Source: Achromobacter deleyi
Lineage (GTDB): Bacteria; Pseudomonadota; Gammaproteobacteria; Burkholderiales; Burkholderiaceae_B
Direction: 5' to 3'
NCBI RefSeq assembly: GCF_902859705.1
Contig: NZ_CADIJO010000042.1
Coordinates: 1-36,969 of the forward strand
Length of the DNA stretch: 36,969 nucleotides
The notes beneath the pieces are model-generated. The model was not told the origin of the DNA. It did no database searches and saw only the letters and a list, made by a program, of their open reading frames with translations. The translations under genes were made by a program, and so were the position numbers. Of the stretch, positions 15,895 through 26,198 are shown in pieces. Every line of letters begins with the position of its first letter. Position 1 is the stretch's first letter.

Positions 15895-16920
15895 TCAAAG
15901 ATTGTGGCTTTGCAGCCAGCCGCGGATCGCGTCGATGTGCTCTGCCTTGCATTCCTGCGGCAGCCAGTGTCCGGCGGGCAGTGAGGTCACCGTCAGGTCT
16001 GCGCAGGCTGCGCGCATGGGGTCGCCCTGGCGATTGCCCGTAATGCTGCAGATCGGGTCGAATTCGCCGTTGATGAACAGCACCGGCAGCAAGAGCCGGC
16101 CGTCTTCGGGCGCTCCGAGCGCATAAGCGATGTTGGCCGCGTCGTTCAGATACCAGGCGCAGGCGGCCCGAAAGCCGCGACGCCTGAATTGCTGCACCAG
16201 CACGTCGAAGTCCGCCGGCGGCCAGATCGCGGGATCCGCCTGGGTCGGCGGCGCACGATGGGCGGCGCCGAAGCGGCCGCCATTGCGCGTCACGAGCGCG
16301 TTCGGCGACACCTTGCCGACGCCTTCCGGGTTCCCCGATCGAAAAATCGATGCCAGCGAGGCGCCATGATCCGCATCCAGGTCGGCGACGGCCACAGGGA
16401 AGTGGGTCGTGTAATAGCGGAAGTAATCCCATTGGCCGTCGGGGTACGAGGCGGCCGGATAAATCGTCCGGTCGATCAGCGGAACCAGCGTGGGCAGGGC
16501 AAATCCATCGGGTTGGTACGCCAGCGAGGTCAGCACCACGCCGCGACTACGCTCGGGCTGGTGCGCAGACAGCGCCGCGGCCACGGCGCTGCCCCAGTCG
16601 TGCCCGACCCATATCGCAGGCCTGCCGCCCAGGTGGTCGTGCAGCTCGACCAGGTCTGCCACCACGGCCTCGATGGTGTAGTCGTCGCTGGCCTCAGGCG
16701 CGAATGAATCGCCATAGCCGCGCAGATCCGGCGCGACGCAGTGCCAGCCTTCGGCGGCAAAGGCCGTCAACTGGGCGCGCCACATCAAGCCGGTGCACGG
16801 CCAGCCGTGCAGGAACACCATCAGCGGCCCGTCGGTCGGCCCACTTTCCAGGTAATGCGTTTGCTGACGCGGCGTGCTGAACCTGCGCGATACCAGCGTG
16901 GGGCGATGGGCGTGCGTCAT
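15895..16920 (-). CDS. Epoxide-hydrolase-like alpha/beta hydrolase
   Basis: A 341-residue alpha/beta hydrolase. HGWP (38-41) is the oxyanion motif of epoxide hydrolases. The nucleophile is Asp108 in VGHDWGSAVA, the acid is probably the Asp in INGEFDPIC, and the base is the His in PAGHWLPQE. The Asp nucleophile favours an epoxide hydrolase or dehalogenase over an esterase. Its start overlaps the stop of the upstream EamA transporter gene as ATGA, indicating translational coupling. The substrate is unknown; pairing with an exporter hints at detoxification. Confidence 0.85.
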   Translation of the reverse strand: MTHAHRPTLVSRRFSTPRQQTHYLESGPTDGPLMVFLHGWPCTGLMWRAQLTAFAAEGWHCVAPDLRGYGDSFAPEASDDYTIEAVVADLVELHDHLGGRPAIWVGHDWGSAVAAALSAHQPERSRGVVLTSLAYQPDGFALPTLVPLIDRTIYPAASYPDGQWDYFRYYTTHFPVAVADLDADHGASLASIFRSGNPEGVGKVSPNALVTRNGGRFGAAHRAPPTQADPAIWPPADFDVLVQQFRRRGFRAACAWYLNDAANIAYALGAPEDGRLLLPVLFINGEFDPICSITGNRQGDPMRAACADLTVTSLPAGHWLPQECKAEHIDAIRGWLQSHNL

Positions 16921-17879
16921 GGGCGAATTCTCCGGTTGAACTCAGCGGTTTGCGAAAGGGGGCAGGGCGGCTTTCGGTCGATCATCAGCGCGACCCCCGC
17001 CAGGGCGATGCTGCCTGACACCACCTTCACGAGCGTCAAGGGTTCATGCAGCAGCAGGGCAGACAGCAGCAGGGCGATCACCGGTGCGGCATAGTTGAAC
17101 GTATTGGCCAGTGTCGTCGACACTTGGGCGTTGAGCGTCAGGAACACGGCGTAGCCGATCAGCGTGCTTGCCACGACCAGAAAAGCCAGCGCGGCCCAGG
17201 CCGGCGGCGGCATCGCTGCCAGATGCGTCGTGGCGGCGATGCCGGACACGGCGACGATCAGGCCCAGCACGGCGGCCGCCGCGGTCAATTGGGCCGCCAG
17301 GTTGATCAACGGATCGCGGGGCAGCGAGATCCGCGGCGCAAGCAGCGAGCCGGCCGCCCAGGATGCCGTTCCCATCAGCGCAAGCATGGCGCCCACCGGC
17401 CGGAAAGCGCCGCTGGCCGCGGATGTCCCGCCCATCAGCGCAAGCCCGGCAAAGCCGACGCCGACGCCGGCAAGCTGGCGGCCCGTCAGCGGCTGACGCA
17501 GCAGCGCCCATGAGAACAGCGCCAGAAAGAGCGGCGCAGACGAGCCAAATACCGCGGCCACGCCGGCCGGCAAGAAATGCGTGCCCCAGATCGTGAGCGC
17601 CTGGCTGGCCACCAGCATCGTGACGCCGATGAGCGCGGCGCCAGCCAGCTCGGACACCGATGCGGGCGAGCGCCGCCAGCGTGCCAGCGCAAAGGGCAAG
17701 ACCACCAGCGCCGCTAGCGAGAAACGCAGCGTTGCCACCATGAGCGGATGCAGGGCGTTGCCCGCGACCTTGAATGCCAGGAAATTGGCGCCGTTGTAGA
17801 ACCATTGATAGCCGACGGCAAGCGTGACCCAGGCGCGATTGCGGCTCCAGCTGGTATGCATCGTGGATGTTGCGGTCAC
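16917..17879 (-). CDS. EamA/DMT-family transporter
   Basis: A 320-residue drug/metabolite transporter with two EamA repeats and about ten hydrophobic segments. Family features are WFYNGANFLAFKVAGNALHPL near the N-terminus, RFSLAALVVLP, and the second-repeat end NTFNYAAPVIALLLSALLLHEPLTLVKVVSGSIALAGVALM. I chose a GTG start at 17879, since a perfect AGGAGG lies 6 nt upstream; the ATG starts at 17921 and 17861 lack one at useful distance. It is the first gene of a two-gene unit with the hydrolase and is divergent from a LysR gene. Confidence 0.85.
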   Translation of the reverse strand: MTATSTMHTSWSRNRAWVTLAVGYQWFYNGANFLAFKVAGNALHPLMVATLRFSLAALVVLPFALARWRRSPASVSELAGAALIGVTMLVASQALTIWGTHFLPAGVAAVFGSSAPLFLALFSWALLRQPLTGRQLAGVGVGFAGLALMGGTSAASGAFRPVGAMLALMGTASWAAGSLLAPRISLPRDPLINLAAQLTAAAAVLGLIVAVSGIAATTHLAAMPPPAWAALAFLVVASTLIGYAVFLTLNAQVSTTLANTFNYAAPVIALLLSALLLHEPLTLVKVVSGSIALAGVALMIDRKPPCPLSQTAEFNRRIRP

Positions 17880-17967
17880 TGGGGGCCTCCTGCGGCGCGA
17901 TGGGTCGGTGATGTCTGACATGCTAGAGGGCGGCGCGTTATCTGAATAATGCTTGGGTTCTATGAAA

Positions 17968-17998
17968 GTTATCCGAATTCTGCATAACGACGTTATGC
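17968..17998. promoter_or_regulatory. LysR-type operator between EamA and LysR genes
   Basis: GTTAT-N11-ATAAC (17968-17988) has the T-N11-A form of LysR boxes. It overlaps a perfect 7-3-7 palindrome, GCATAAC-GAC-GTTATGC (17982-17998). A further GTTAT is at 17937. The cluster lies in the divergent promoter region, as expected for autoregulation and target activation. Confidence 0.55.
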
Positions 17999-18045
17999 TT
18001 GATCTGCCTGTGTGGCAGGCCCCACCCCAATTTGCGGAGGCGCCC

Positions 18046-18966
18046 GTGGAATCCCGTCTTATCGAGTTCTTCCTGCGCGTTGCCGAACTCGGCAGCATCA
18101 ACAAGGCTGCGGCGGATCTGCGGCTTTCCCAGCCGGCGCTGTCGCGTCACATCGCCTTGCTCGAGCACCAACTTCGCGCCAAGCTCTTTACGCGGACTCG
18201 GGGCGGCGTGCAGTTGACCGAGGCCGGTACGCTATTGGTCGAGCGCGCCAGGCCGATTCTGCGACAGTGGACGTCGCTGATCGACCAGGTGGGCGACCGG
18301 GCGGCTGGCCAGCTGTCCATCGGCATTGCGCCGTCGTGGCGCCACTTGTTCACGTCGCACTTCGTGGCGCGGCTGGTTGCGCAATATCCGGGCGTGCGCC
18401 TGCGTGTTCACGAGGGCGTGAGCCACGAGCTGCGAGAAGCGATGCATTCCGGCATGCTCGACCTGGCCATCGTGCCGTTCGAGGGCTCGCCGCCTCAGGG
18501 CTATGTCCACACCCCGCTGGTTCGAGAACCGCTCATTCTTGTGGGGGCAAAGGAAGAAGGCTTGCGGCCTGACAAGCCGGTGCCGTTGTCGCGTCTGCAG
18601 CATCGCAAATTGGCCTTGGCGGGAAAGCAGAACGTCATCCGGTCGACCATCGAGCGCTCGATGGCCCGTCGCAACCTTGAATTCAACATCCTGTTCGAAC
18701 TCGATGCGATGCATCTTTCCATGGATCTGGCGCGCCAGGGCATCGCGGACACCGTGACGCCATGCTGTGCGGTCAGCGGCAACGCGTATTGGGAAGACGC
18801 CATTTCATGGAGCCCGATCCGCGGCGCCTACATGACGTGGGCGCTCTGTGAAAACGTGGCGCGGTCCCATTCGCAAGCGGTACGCGAAGGGCAACGGCTG
18901 GTGCTCGAACGGGTTGATGAAATCATCGACAGCAAAGTCTGGCGCGGCGCGCAGCGCCTGCAATAG
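18046..18966 (+). CDS. LysR-family transcriptional regulator
   Basis: A 306-residue LysR regulator. The N-terminal helix-turn-helix covers residues about 3-60 (FFLRVAELGSINKAAADLRLSQPALSRHIALLE and LFTRTRGGVQLTEAG). The effector domain follows from about 90 (GQLSIGIAPSW, then LDLAIVPFEG). GTG at 18046 is chosen because GGAGG lies 5 nt before it and the length is standard; the frame is open to 17953. Divergent orientation and the operator cluster indicate it controls the EamA/hydrolase pair. The effector is unknown. Confidence 0.9.
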   Translation: MESRLIEFFLRVAELGSINKAAADLRLSQPALSRHIALLEHQLRAKLFTRTRGGVQLTEAGTLLVERARPILRQWTSLIDQVGDRAAGQLSIGIAPSWRHLFTSHFVARLVAQYPGVRLRVHEGVSHELREAMHSGMLDLAIVPFEGSPPQGYVHTPLVREPLILVGAKEEGLRPDKPVPLSRLQHRKLALAGKQNVIRSTIERSMARRNLEFNILFELDAMHLSMDLARQGIADTVTPCCAVSGNAYWEDAISWSPIRGAYMTWALCENVARSHSQAVREGQRLVLERVDEIIDSKVWRGAQRLQ

Positions 18967-18979
18967 GGGGAACTTGCAC

Positions 18980-19013
18980 AAAAAAAACCGGCGGCCCCGC
19001 AAAGGACCGCCGG
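18980..19013 (-). terminator. Rho-independent terminator of the isocitrate dehydrogenase gene
   Basis: On the minus strand a CCGGCGG stem (19013-19007), a short loop region and the CCGCCGG arm (18994-18988) are followed by eight U (18987-18980). It lies about 40 nt after the stop codon at 19056, and between convergent genes. Confidence 0.85.
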
Positions 19014-19055
19014 CTTTGTCGCGTCCGGGCCTGGCGGCCCGGGGCGGGGCAGGGC

Positions 19056-21284
<2,229 letters not shown>

Positions 21285-21754
21285 GATCCTTGAATCTGTT
21301 CGGCTGTGGCGCTAGGCGCAAACCCGAACATGCTATGCGGCGTCAGCCGGTAGATGTTGTCGAGAGTGGGTTCGTATGGGCTGATGAAAGCCGCGCTGTC
21401 GCCAGCCCGGCCTTGATCAGCCCAACATGGCGCCGTCCGTCCTTTTTTGTGAGCCCAAAGCGGGGCCACCCGGTAGGTACGACTGCCACGAACCGAACAT
21501 TGTAATACCGCGCCCCGCCTGCCGTGCACAGAAATAGGCGCCAAACGCCCGAAGGGCGGTCGAACGGGCGGGGTTTTTCGTCGAAAGGCCACATTTTGCG
21601 CCCAGGAATGGCGCCAAATCGCATCAATCTGCTGGCTTCGGCGTGCAAGTATTGGCTAATATTCGGCATCTGCCGGCGCCCAGGTGCGCGGCAGGCACGT
21701 GCGGGGCGCCGGATGACGATGGGCGTTGTACAGCCCCGGCGCGAGGGAGAGGCA
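21285..21754. other. Intergenic region between icd and the winged-helix regulator
   Basis: A 470-bp divergent region with no credible gene. A -10-like TACAAT on the minus strand (21504-21499) may serve icd. GGCGCCAAA occurs at 21537-21545 and 21610-21618, the second forming a 10-bp inverted repeat (one mismatch) with 21593-21602. A GC-rich segment followed by five T ends near 21577. No firm promoter for the plus-strand gene. Confidence 0.5.
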
Positions 21755-23302
21755 ATGCGGTTTGGCAACCTGATGTTCGATCCGATGTTCCGCTACGCCA
21801 GCCGTAACGATGGCAAGACGATTCACTTCACCCCGGTCGAAAGCGCGGCGCTGTCCCTCCTGACCGCCCACGCGGGCCAGATCCTGCCGCGTCATCGCCT
21901 GTTGGACGCCACCCAGCGCGGCGAAGTCGATGCGCTGGAACGCAGCGTCGACCTGCTGGTGAACCGCCTGCGCACCAAACTGGGCGACTCGGCCCGCACC
22001 CCGCGTTTCATTGCGACCAGCTACGGCGAAGGCTACAGCTGGATCGCCGCGTCCGCGCCCGAACCCGGTGAAGACGTCTACGTGGCCATCGGGCCGGCCG
22101 CCGGCCCCGAGGCCCTGCGCACCGAGCCGCGCGTACGGGCCTTTCTGGACGACCTGGCCGACGCCTTGCGCGCGCGCCTGCCCACCGAACGTGGCGTGCG
22201 ATTGCTGGCGCCCAAGGCGGGCGAGGGCGCCGATGCGCCGTATCGCGTCGAGGTGGGGCTGCGCCAGGATGCGGCCGGCGTGCATTGCGCCGTGGTGCTG
22301 CGCGCGGCCGCCAGCGGCGCCGCGCTGCGGGCCGAACGCTGGACCATCGCGCCCGACGACCTGGCCGGTGCCGCCCGCACGGCCGCCACGGCCTTTGCCG
22401 CGGCCATCAAAAGCGAAATCTGGCGCCACCTGGCCACCGCCGGCGGCCTGGCTGGCCCCACCGACGAACCCATCGAACTGCGGCTGCATCGCGCCGCGGT
22501 CTTGCTGTCGCGCACGCCGCAGACCTGGCTGGAGTCCGAGGCCGAACTGCAAAAGTTGCGCGCCGAAGATCCGGACGATCCCCAGACCGCGCTGATGTGG
22601 GCCTCGCACCTGTATGCCCGCCTGGTGCTGGACCTGGCCAGCGACCCCGCCCAGCTCGAACCGCAGATCGAGGCGCTGGTGTTCCAGGCATTGCCGCACG
22701 CCCGCGGCAACCCCATGCTGGCGCTGGCCGCGGCCAAGCTGCTGTGCTTTGTCAGCCGCGACCACCTGGAACTGGCCGAGGCCCTGGCCGAAGACGCCTT
22801 CGCCCAAAGCACGGCCTTCGCGTCGGCCTTTGCCGTGCTGGGCCAGTTGCGCCTGAACCGTGGCCGCCTGCCGGAAGCCATCGATTACTTCGACCAGGGC
22901 ATCGAGCTGGCCGAACCCGGTTCGGAATTCCAGGTGTTCCTGATGGTGCTCAAGTGCACCACGCTGCTGGCGCTGGACGACCGCCAGGCCTGCCTGGCGG
23001 CCTGCGAAACGCTGTATCGCACCAAGCCGCTGACGCGCATGCAGATGGGCCTGTTCCTGACGTCGCCCGACGAGGTGTTGCCCGACGACCTGCGCCAGAT
23101 CCTGCTGTCGCTGGACGCGGGCCTCTTGCGCCGGTTGCTGCTGCACTTCGATTACCTGTTCGTGCGGCGCGTGCCGGATGCGGCCGGGCGAAAGAACATG
23201 TTCCGGGGCGTGCTGACGCAGCTGGCGCAGCACCGGCCGCTGGATGACCTGCCGGCGCCGGTGCGGGTGTATGCCGAGGGCGGTGCGGGCGAAGGCCTGT
23301 AG
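21755..23302 (+). CDS. Winged-helix (OmpR-type DNA-binding) regulator with TPR-like C-terminus
   Basis: A 515-residue protein. Residues about 1-90 form an OmpR/PhoB-type winged helix: FTPVESAALSLLTAHAGQILPRHRLLD, then ALERSVDLLVNRLRTKLGDSA and PRFIATSYGEGYSWIA, the recognition helix and wing. There is no receiver domain before it and no membrane segment after it, unlike CadC/ToxR. The rest is Ala/Leu-rich helical sequence with TPR-like units, for example AFASAFAVLGQLRLNRGRLPEAIDYFDQGIELAEPGSE (about 345-390, given here as a pattern). This resembles HilA- or CadC-like one-component regulators. GGGAG is shortly before the ATG at 21755; the frame is open to 21524. The target is unknown. Confidence 0.75.
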   Translation: MRFGNLMFDPMFRYASRNDGKTIHFTPVESAALSLLTAHAGQILPRHRLLDATQRGEVDALERSVDLLVNRLRTKLGDSARTPRFIATSYGEGYSWIAASAPEPGEDVYVAIGPAAGPEALRTEPRVRAFLDDLADALRARLPTERGVRLLAPKAGEGADAPYRVEVGLRQDAAGVHCAVVLRAAASGAALRAERWTIAPDDLAGAARTAATAFAAAIKSEIWRHLATAGGLAGPTDEPIELRLHRAAVLLSRTPQTWLESEAELQKLRAEDPDDPQTALMWASHLYARLVLDLASDPAQLEPQIEALVFQALPHARGNPMLALAAAKLLCFVSRDHLELAEALAEDAFAQSTAFASAFAVLGQLRLNRGRLPEAIDYFDQGIELAEPGSEFQVFLMVLKCTTLLALDDRQACLAACETLYRTKPLTRMQMGLFLTSPDEVLPDDLRQILLSLDAGLLRRLLLHFDYLFVRRVPDAAGRKNMFRGVLTQLAQHRPLDDLPAPVRVYAEGGAGEGL

Positions 23303-23363
23303 CGCAAAGGGCTGGCCGGCCGCGATTTGACAAAGCGCCGAGGTTGGAGGAAGCTTCACCCCC

Positions 23364-23426
23364 ATGACTTCCCGCGCCGTCCGCATTTCGCTGATTATTA
23401 CCATCATTCCGAGAATGGTGGGTTAG
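23364..23426 (+). CDS. Ile-rich leader peptide of the ilvA attenuator
   Basis: A 20-codon frame ending in TAG with isoleucine at codons 8, 11, 12, 14 and 15, plus Leu10, Val6, Val19 and Thr13: branched-chain residues clustered as in ilv leader peptides. A GGAGG sequence lies 13 nt upstream, somewhat far. The frame overlaps the base-pairing segments of the downstream attenuator exactly where ribosome stalling would matter. It is too short for standard gene finders. Confidence 0.7.
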   Translation: MTSRAVRISLIITIIPRMVG

Positions 23427-23458
23427 CGCACGACCGTAGTCAGTCAAACGAACCCGCC
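23401..23458 (+). promoter_or_regulatory. ilvA transcription attenuator (pause hairpin and antiterminator)
   Basis: Segment 1 (23401-23409) pairs with 23413-23421 in a 9-bp hairpin with loop CGA and one G-U pair. Segment 2, GGTGGGTT at 23417-23424, can instead pair over 8 bp (one G-U) with segment 3, AACCCGCC at 23451-23458, which is the left arm of the terminator. Ribosomes stalled on Ile codons would cover segment 1, freeing 2:3 and blocking the terminator. Ribosomes at the stop codon would cover segment 2 and allow termination. Confidence 0.7.
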
Positions 23459-23476
23459 CCACGAGGCGGGTTTTTT
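23451..23476 (+). terminator. Attenuator terminator before ilvA
   Basis: AACCCGCC (23451-23458), loop CCACGA, GGCGGGTT (23465-23472), followed within the arm by a run of six T (23471-23476). It is a strong rho-independent terminator that lies 50 bp before the ilvA start, with no gene end upstream that needs it on this strand nearer than 23302. Confidence 0.8.
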
Positions 23477-23526
23477 GTTGCCGCCTCTGCCGGGTTTCCC
23501 CGTTTCCCCTGCCGCAGAGATCCGCC

Positions 23527-25107
23527 ATGCAACAACCGCAAGCCGCCACCGCCACAGACACCGACACTTTCGCCCAGGGCCATGCCGCGCCCATGGAATA
23601 CCTGCGCCAGATCCTGACTGCGCGGGTCTACGACATTGCCCGCGAGACCGAACTGGACCCCGCGCTGGGCCTGTCGCGGCGCCTGGGCAACCGCGTGTCG
23701 TTCAAACGCGAAGACAACCAGCCGGTGTTTTCCTTCAAGGTGCGCGGCGCCTACAACAAGATGCGCAACACGCCGCAAGCGGCGCTGGACCGCGGCGTCA
23801 TTACCGCATCGGCCGGCAACCACGCCCAGGGCGTGGCGATTTCCGCCGCCAAGCTGGGCGTGCGCGCCACCATCGTGGTGCCGCAGACCGCGCCCCAGGT
23901 GAAGGTGGACGCGGTGCGCGCCCACGGCGGCCCGACGGTGCAGGTGGTGCTGGCGGGCGATTCGTACAGCGACGCCTATGCGCATGCGCAGACGCTGGCC
24001 GCCGAGCAGAACCTGACGTTCATTCCGGCGTTTGATGACCCCTACGTCATCGCCGGCCAGGGCACGGTCGGCATGGAAATCCTGCGTCAGCACCCGGGGC
24101 GGTTGGACGCGGTGTTCGTGCCCATCGGCGGCGGCAGCCTGGCGGCGGGCGTGTCGGTGTACCTGAAGGCGGTGGCGCCGCAGGTCAAGGTGATCGGCGT
24201 GCAGATCGCCGATTCCTGCGCGATGGCGCAGTCCATCGAGGCAGGCGAACGCGTCAACCTGGCCGAGGTGGGGCTGTTCTCGGACGGCACGGCGGTCAAG
24301 CTGGTGGGCGAAGAAACCTTCCGCCTGTGCCGCGAATTCCTGGACGAAGTGCTGCTGGTGGACACCGACGCCGTCTGCGCGGCGATCAAGGACGTGTTCC
24401 TGGACACCCGCAGCGTGCTGGAGCCGGCGGGCGCCCTGGCGGTGGCCGGGTTGAAGCAGTACGTGGAACGCGAAGGCGCGCAGGACCAGGGGCTGGTAGC
24501 CATCACGTCGGGCGCCAACATGAACTTCGACCGCCTGCGGTTCGTGGCGGACCGCGCGGAAGTAGGCGAAGCGCGCGAGGCGGTCTTTGCGGTGACGGTG
24601 CCCGAAGAACGCGGCAGCTTTCGCCGGTTCTGTGGCGTGATCGGCCAGCGCAGCGTCACCGAGTTCAACTACCGCATTGCCGATGCGCGCACCGCCCGCA
24701 TCTTCGTCAGCGTGCAGATCGGGCGCCGCGGCGAAGCGGCCGAGATCATGCAGGCGCTGACCGAACAGGGTTTCGCAGTCAGCGACCTGAGCCACAACGA
24801 GGTATCCAAGCAGCACATCCGCTACATGGTGGGCGGACGCTCGCCGCTGGCCGGCGGCGAACGCCTGTTCCGCTTCGAGTTCCCCGAACGTCCCGGCGCG
24901 CTGATGACGTTCTTGTCGGCCATGGCGCCCAACTGGAACATCAGCCTGTTCCACTATCGTGCTCAGGGGGCCGATTTCAGCTCGGTGCTGGTGGGGATCC
25001 AGGCGCCGCTGGCTGACGATGCGGCGCTGGACAAGTTCCTGGCACAGCTGGGCTACGCGCACTGGGAAGAAACGGACAACGAGGCGTACCGTCAGTTCCT
25101 GGTCTGA
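23527..25107 (+). CDS. ilvA: Biosynthetic threonine ammonia-lyase (threonine deaminase) IlvA
   Basis: A 526-residue PLP enzyme that converts threonine to 2-oxobutyrate and ammonia, the first step of isoleucine synthesis. The catalytic domain has the PLP lysine Lys71 in FSFKVRGAYNKM, the phosphate-binding GGGSLAAG loop, and ASAGNHAQGVA. Two ACT-like regulatory regions follow (about 345-425 and 440-515; REAVFAVTVPEERGSFRRF and GERLFRFEFPERPGALMTF), the form inhibited by isoleucine. Full length. ATG at 23527 lacks a strong ribosome site; ATG at 23593 is possible. Control by the upstream Ile-dependent attenuator fits this role. Confidence 0.95.
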   Translation: MQQPQAATATDTDTFAQGHAAPMEYLRQILTARVYDIARETELDPALGLSRRLGNRVSFKREDNQPVFSFKVRGAYNKMRNTPQAALDRGVITASAGNHAQGVAISAAKLGVRATIVVPQTAPQVKVDAVRAHGGPTVQVVLAGDSYSDAYAHAQTLAAEQNLTFIPAFDDPYVIAGQGTVGMEILRQHPGRLDAVFVPIGGGSLAAGVSVYLKAVAPQVKVIGVQIADSCAMAQSIEAGERVNLAEVGLFSDGTAVKLVGEETFRLCREFLDEVLLVDTDAVCAAIKDVFLDTRSVLEPAGALAVAGLKQYVEREGAQDQGLVAITSGANMNFDRLRFVADRAEVGEAREAVFAVTVPEERGSFRRFCGVIGQRSVTEFNYRIADARTARIFVSVQIGRRGEAAEIMQALTEQGFAVSDLSHNEVSKQHIRYMVGGRSPLAGGERLFRFEFPERPGALMTFLSAMAPNWNISLFHYRAQGADFSSVLVGIQAPLADDAALDKFLAQLGYAHWEETDNEAYRQFLV

Positions 25108-25118
25108 ACGCCCAAGCA

Positions 25119-25146
25119 CCGGCATCCGGCCGGGGCGGGATGCCGG
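25119..25146. terminator. Hairpin between ilvA and the convergent secreted-protein gene
   Basis: Perfect 9-bp inverted repeat CCGGCATCC (25119-25127) and GGATGCCGG (25138-25146) with a 10-nt G-rich loop, in the 70-bp gap between convergent stops. No U-run on either side, so termination efficiency is doubtful. Confidence 0.5.
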
Positions 25147-25177
25147 CCGCGCAAAGGGGGTATCAGGCGGGGCGTGG

Positions 25178-26128
25178 TCAGGTCGGCGTGCAGCGGGGCT
25201 TGCGCGGCAGGTCGACGCCAGGCTTGAGGTGCAGCATGGCCTTGCCCGGCGGGCCTGGCGTGAATTCCAGAGAACGTGCGCGCCAGGCGGGCAGATCGTC
25301 GTAGCGGATGTCGATCTTGCTGCTGATGCCCGTGGCGCCGGGGTCGAACTGCATGGCCGGCAGTTGCTGGCAGGTGTCCTTGGCATCCCAGCGGGCCAGC
25401 TCGCGCCCATCGGCCAGCCGCGCCACGCGAAAGCCCGCGGGGGTCGGCACGAATTCGGTGATGGCGGGCACTAACTGCATGTAGCCGTAGGCGTCCTTGA
25501 CCTGTTTGGCGGGCTGGGTCTCGATGGCCTTGGACCCCGCCGGCACCGCCAGGTAGGCCACGTCGCCGTCCACGTCGAGCAGCCGGCCGGCGCCCAGGTT
25601 GATGGCCTGCAAGGGCGCATGGCGGATCAGCACGGTTTCGTTCCAGGCGGTTTCCACGCGGGTCCAGCCGGGCAGGCGCGCATCCAGAAAACGCGTGACC
25701 TGGACGCTGTTGCGCTTGGGGTCTTTCGAGACATCGATACGCTGCGCGCGCAGGGCGCCGTTCACCACCTGCAAGTAGGCCAGCACGGTGCTCGCGCTGC
25801 CGCTGGTGAAGAACGCCAGCACGCCGCCGTCCAGCGCCTGCGCGCCGTTGGGGCAATAGAAGGGGCGTTGCGGCGGCCCCTTGCCGTCGGCAAACAGCAG
25901 GTCGGCCACGTCTTTGCCGCACAGGGCCTGGCCCTGGAAGGTGATGGTGGTGCTGCGCGTCTGCTGGCGCTGGCCGGTGTTCCAATCCTGCCGGCTGCCG
26001 CTGTTGACCTCGGCCACCAGGCCGTCGCGGTTGTAGATCGTGTCGGCAGTGGCGGACGTGCCCAGCAGGGCGGCTGGCAAAGACGCCAGCAAAGAAAGGT
26101 GCAGTGTCAGCGCGCGGCGGGCTTTCAT
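25178..26128 (-). CDS. Secreted protein of unknown function
   Basis: A 316-residue protein I do not recognise. A signal peptide runs to about residue 28 (TSATA-DT), so it is probably periplasmic. Cysteines at 70 and 92 and two near the C-terminus (DTCQQL and PRCTPT) could form two disulfides. The rest is beta-rich in character, with no known motif. It lies 70 bp downstream of the ABC ATPase gene on the same strand, so it may be the fifth gene of the binding-protein/permease/azurin/ATPase operon, or be transcribed on its own. ATG at 26128 has no strong ribosome site. Confidence 0.65.
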   Translation of the reverse strand: MKARRALTLHLSLLASLPAALLGTSATADTIYNRDGLVAEVNSGSRQDWNTGQRQQTRSTTITFQGQALCGKDVADLLFADGKGPPQRPFYCPNGAQALDGGVLAFFTSGSASTVLAYLQVVNGALRAQRIDVSKDPKRNSVQVTRFLDARLPGWTRVETAWNETVLIRHAPLQAINLGAGRLLDVDGDVAYLAVPAGSKAIETQPAKQVKDAYGYMQLVPAITEFVPTPAGFRVARLADGRELARWDAKDTCQQLPAMQFDPGATGISSKIDIRYDDLPAWRARSLEFTPGPPGKAMLHLKPGVDLPRKPRCTPT

Positions 26129-26198
26129 CGTTCGGCTCTCGGCAAGCAGGTCGGCGGTCGACGGAGCCTTGACTATATAACGTCAGGTCAACCCGTCG

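Noticed and set aside
21541..21577. GC-rich hairpin followed by TTTTT before the winged-helix regulator as a second attenuator
   Set aside because: The arms are short and several pairings compete. No leader peptide or antiterminator could be built.
23327..23355. TTGACA as -35 of an ilvA leader promoter
   Set aside because: The hexamer is perfect, but there is no acceptable -10 at 16-18 bp, and the implied start would sit at the leader ATG. Left as undecided, not annotated.
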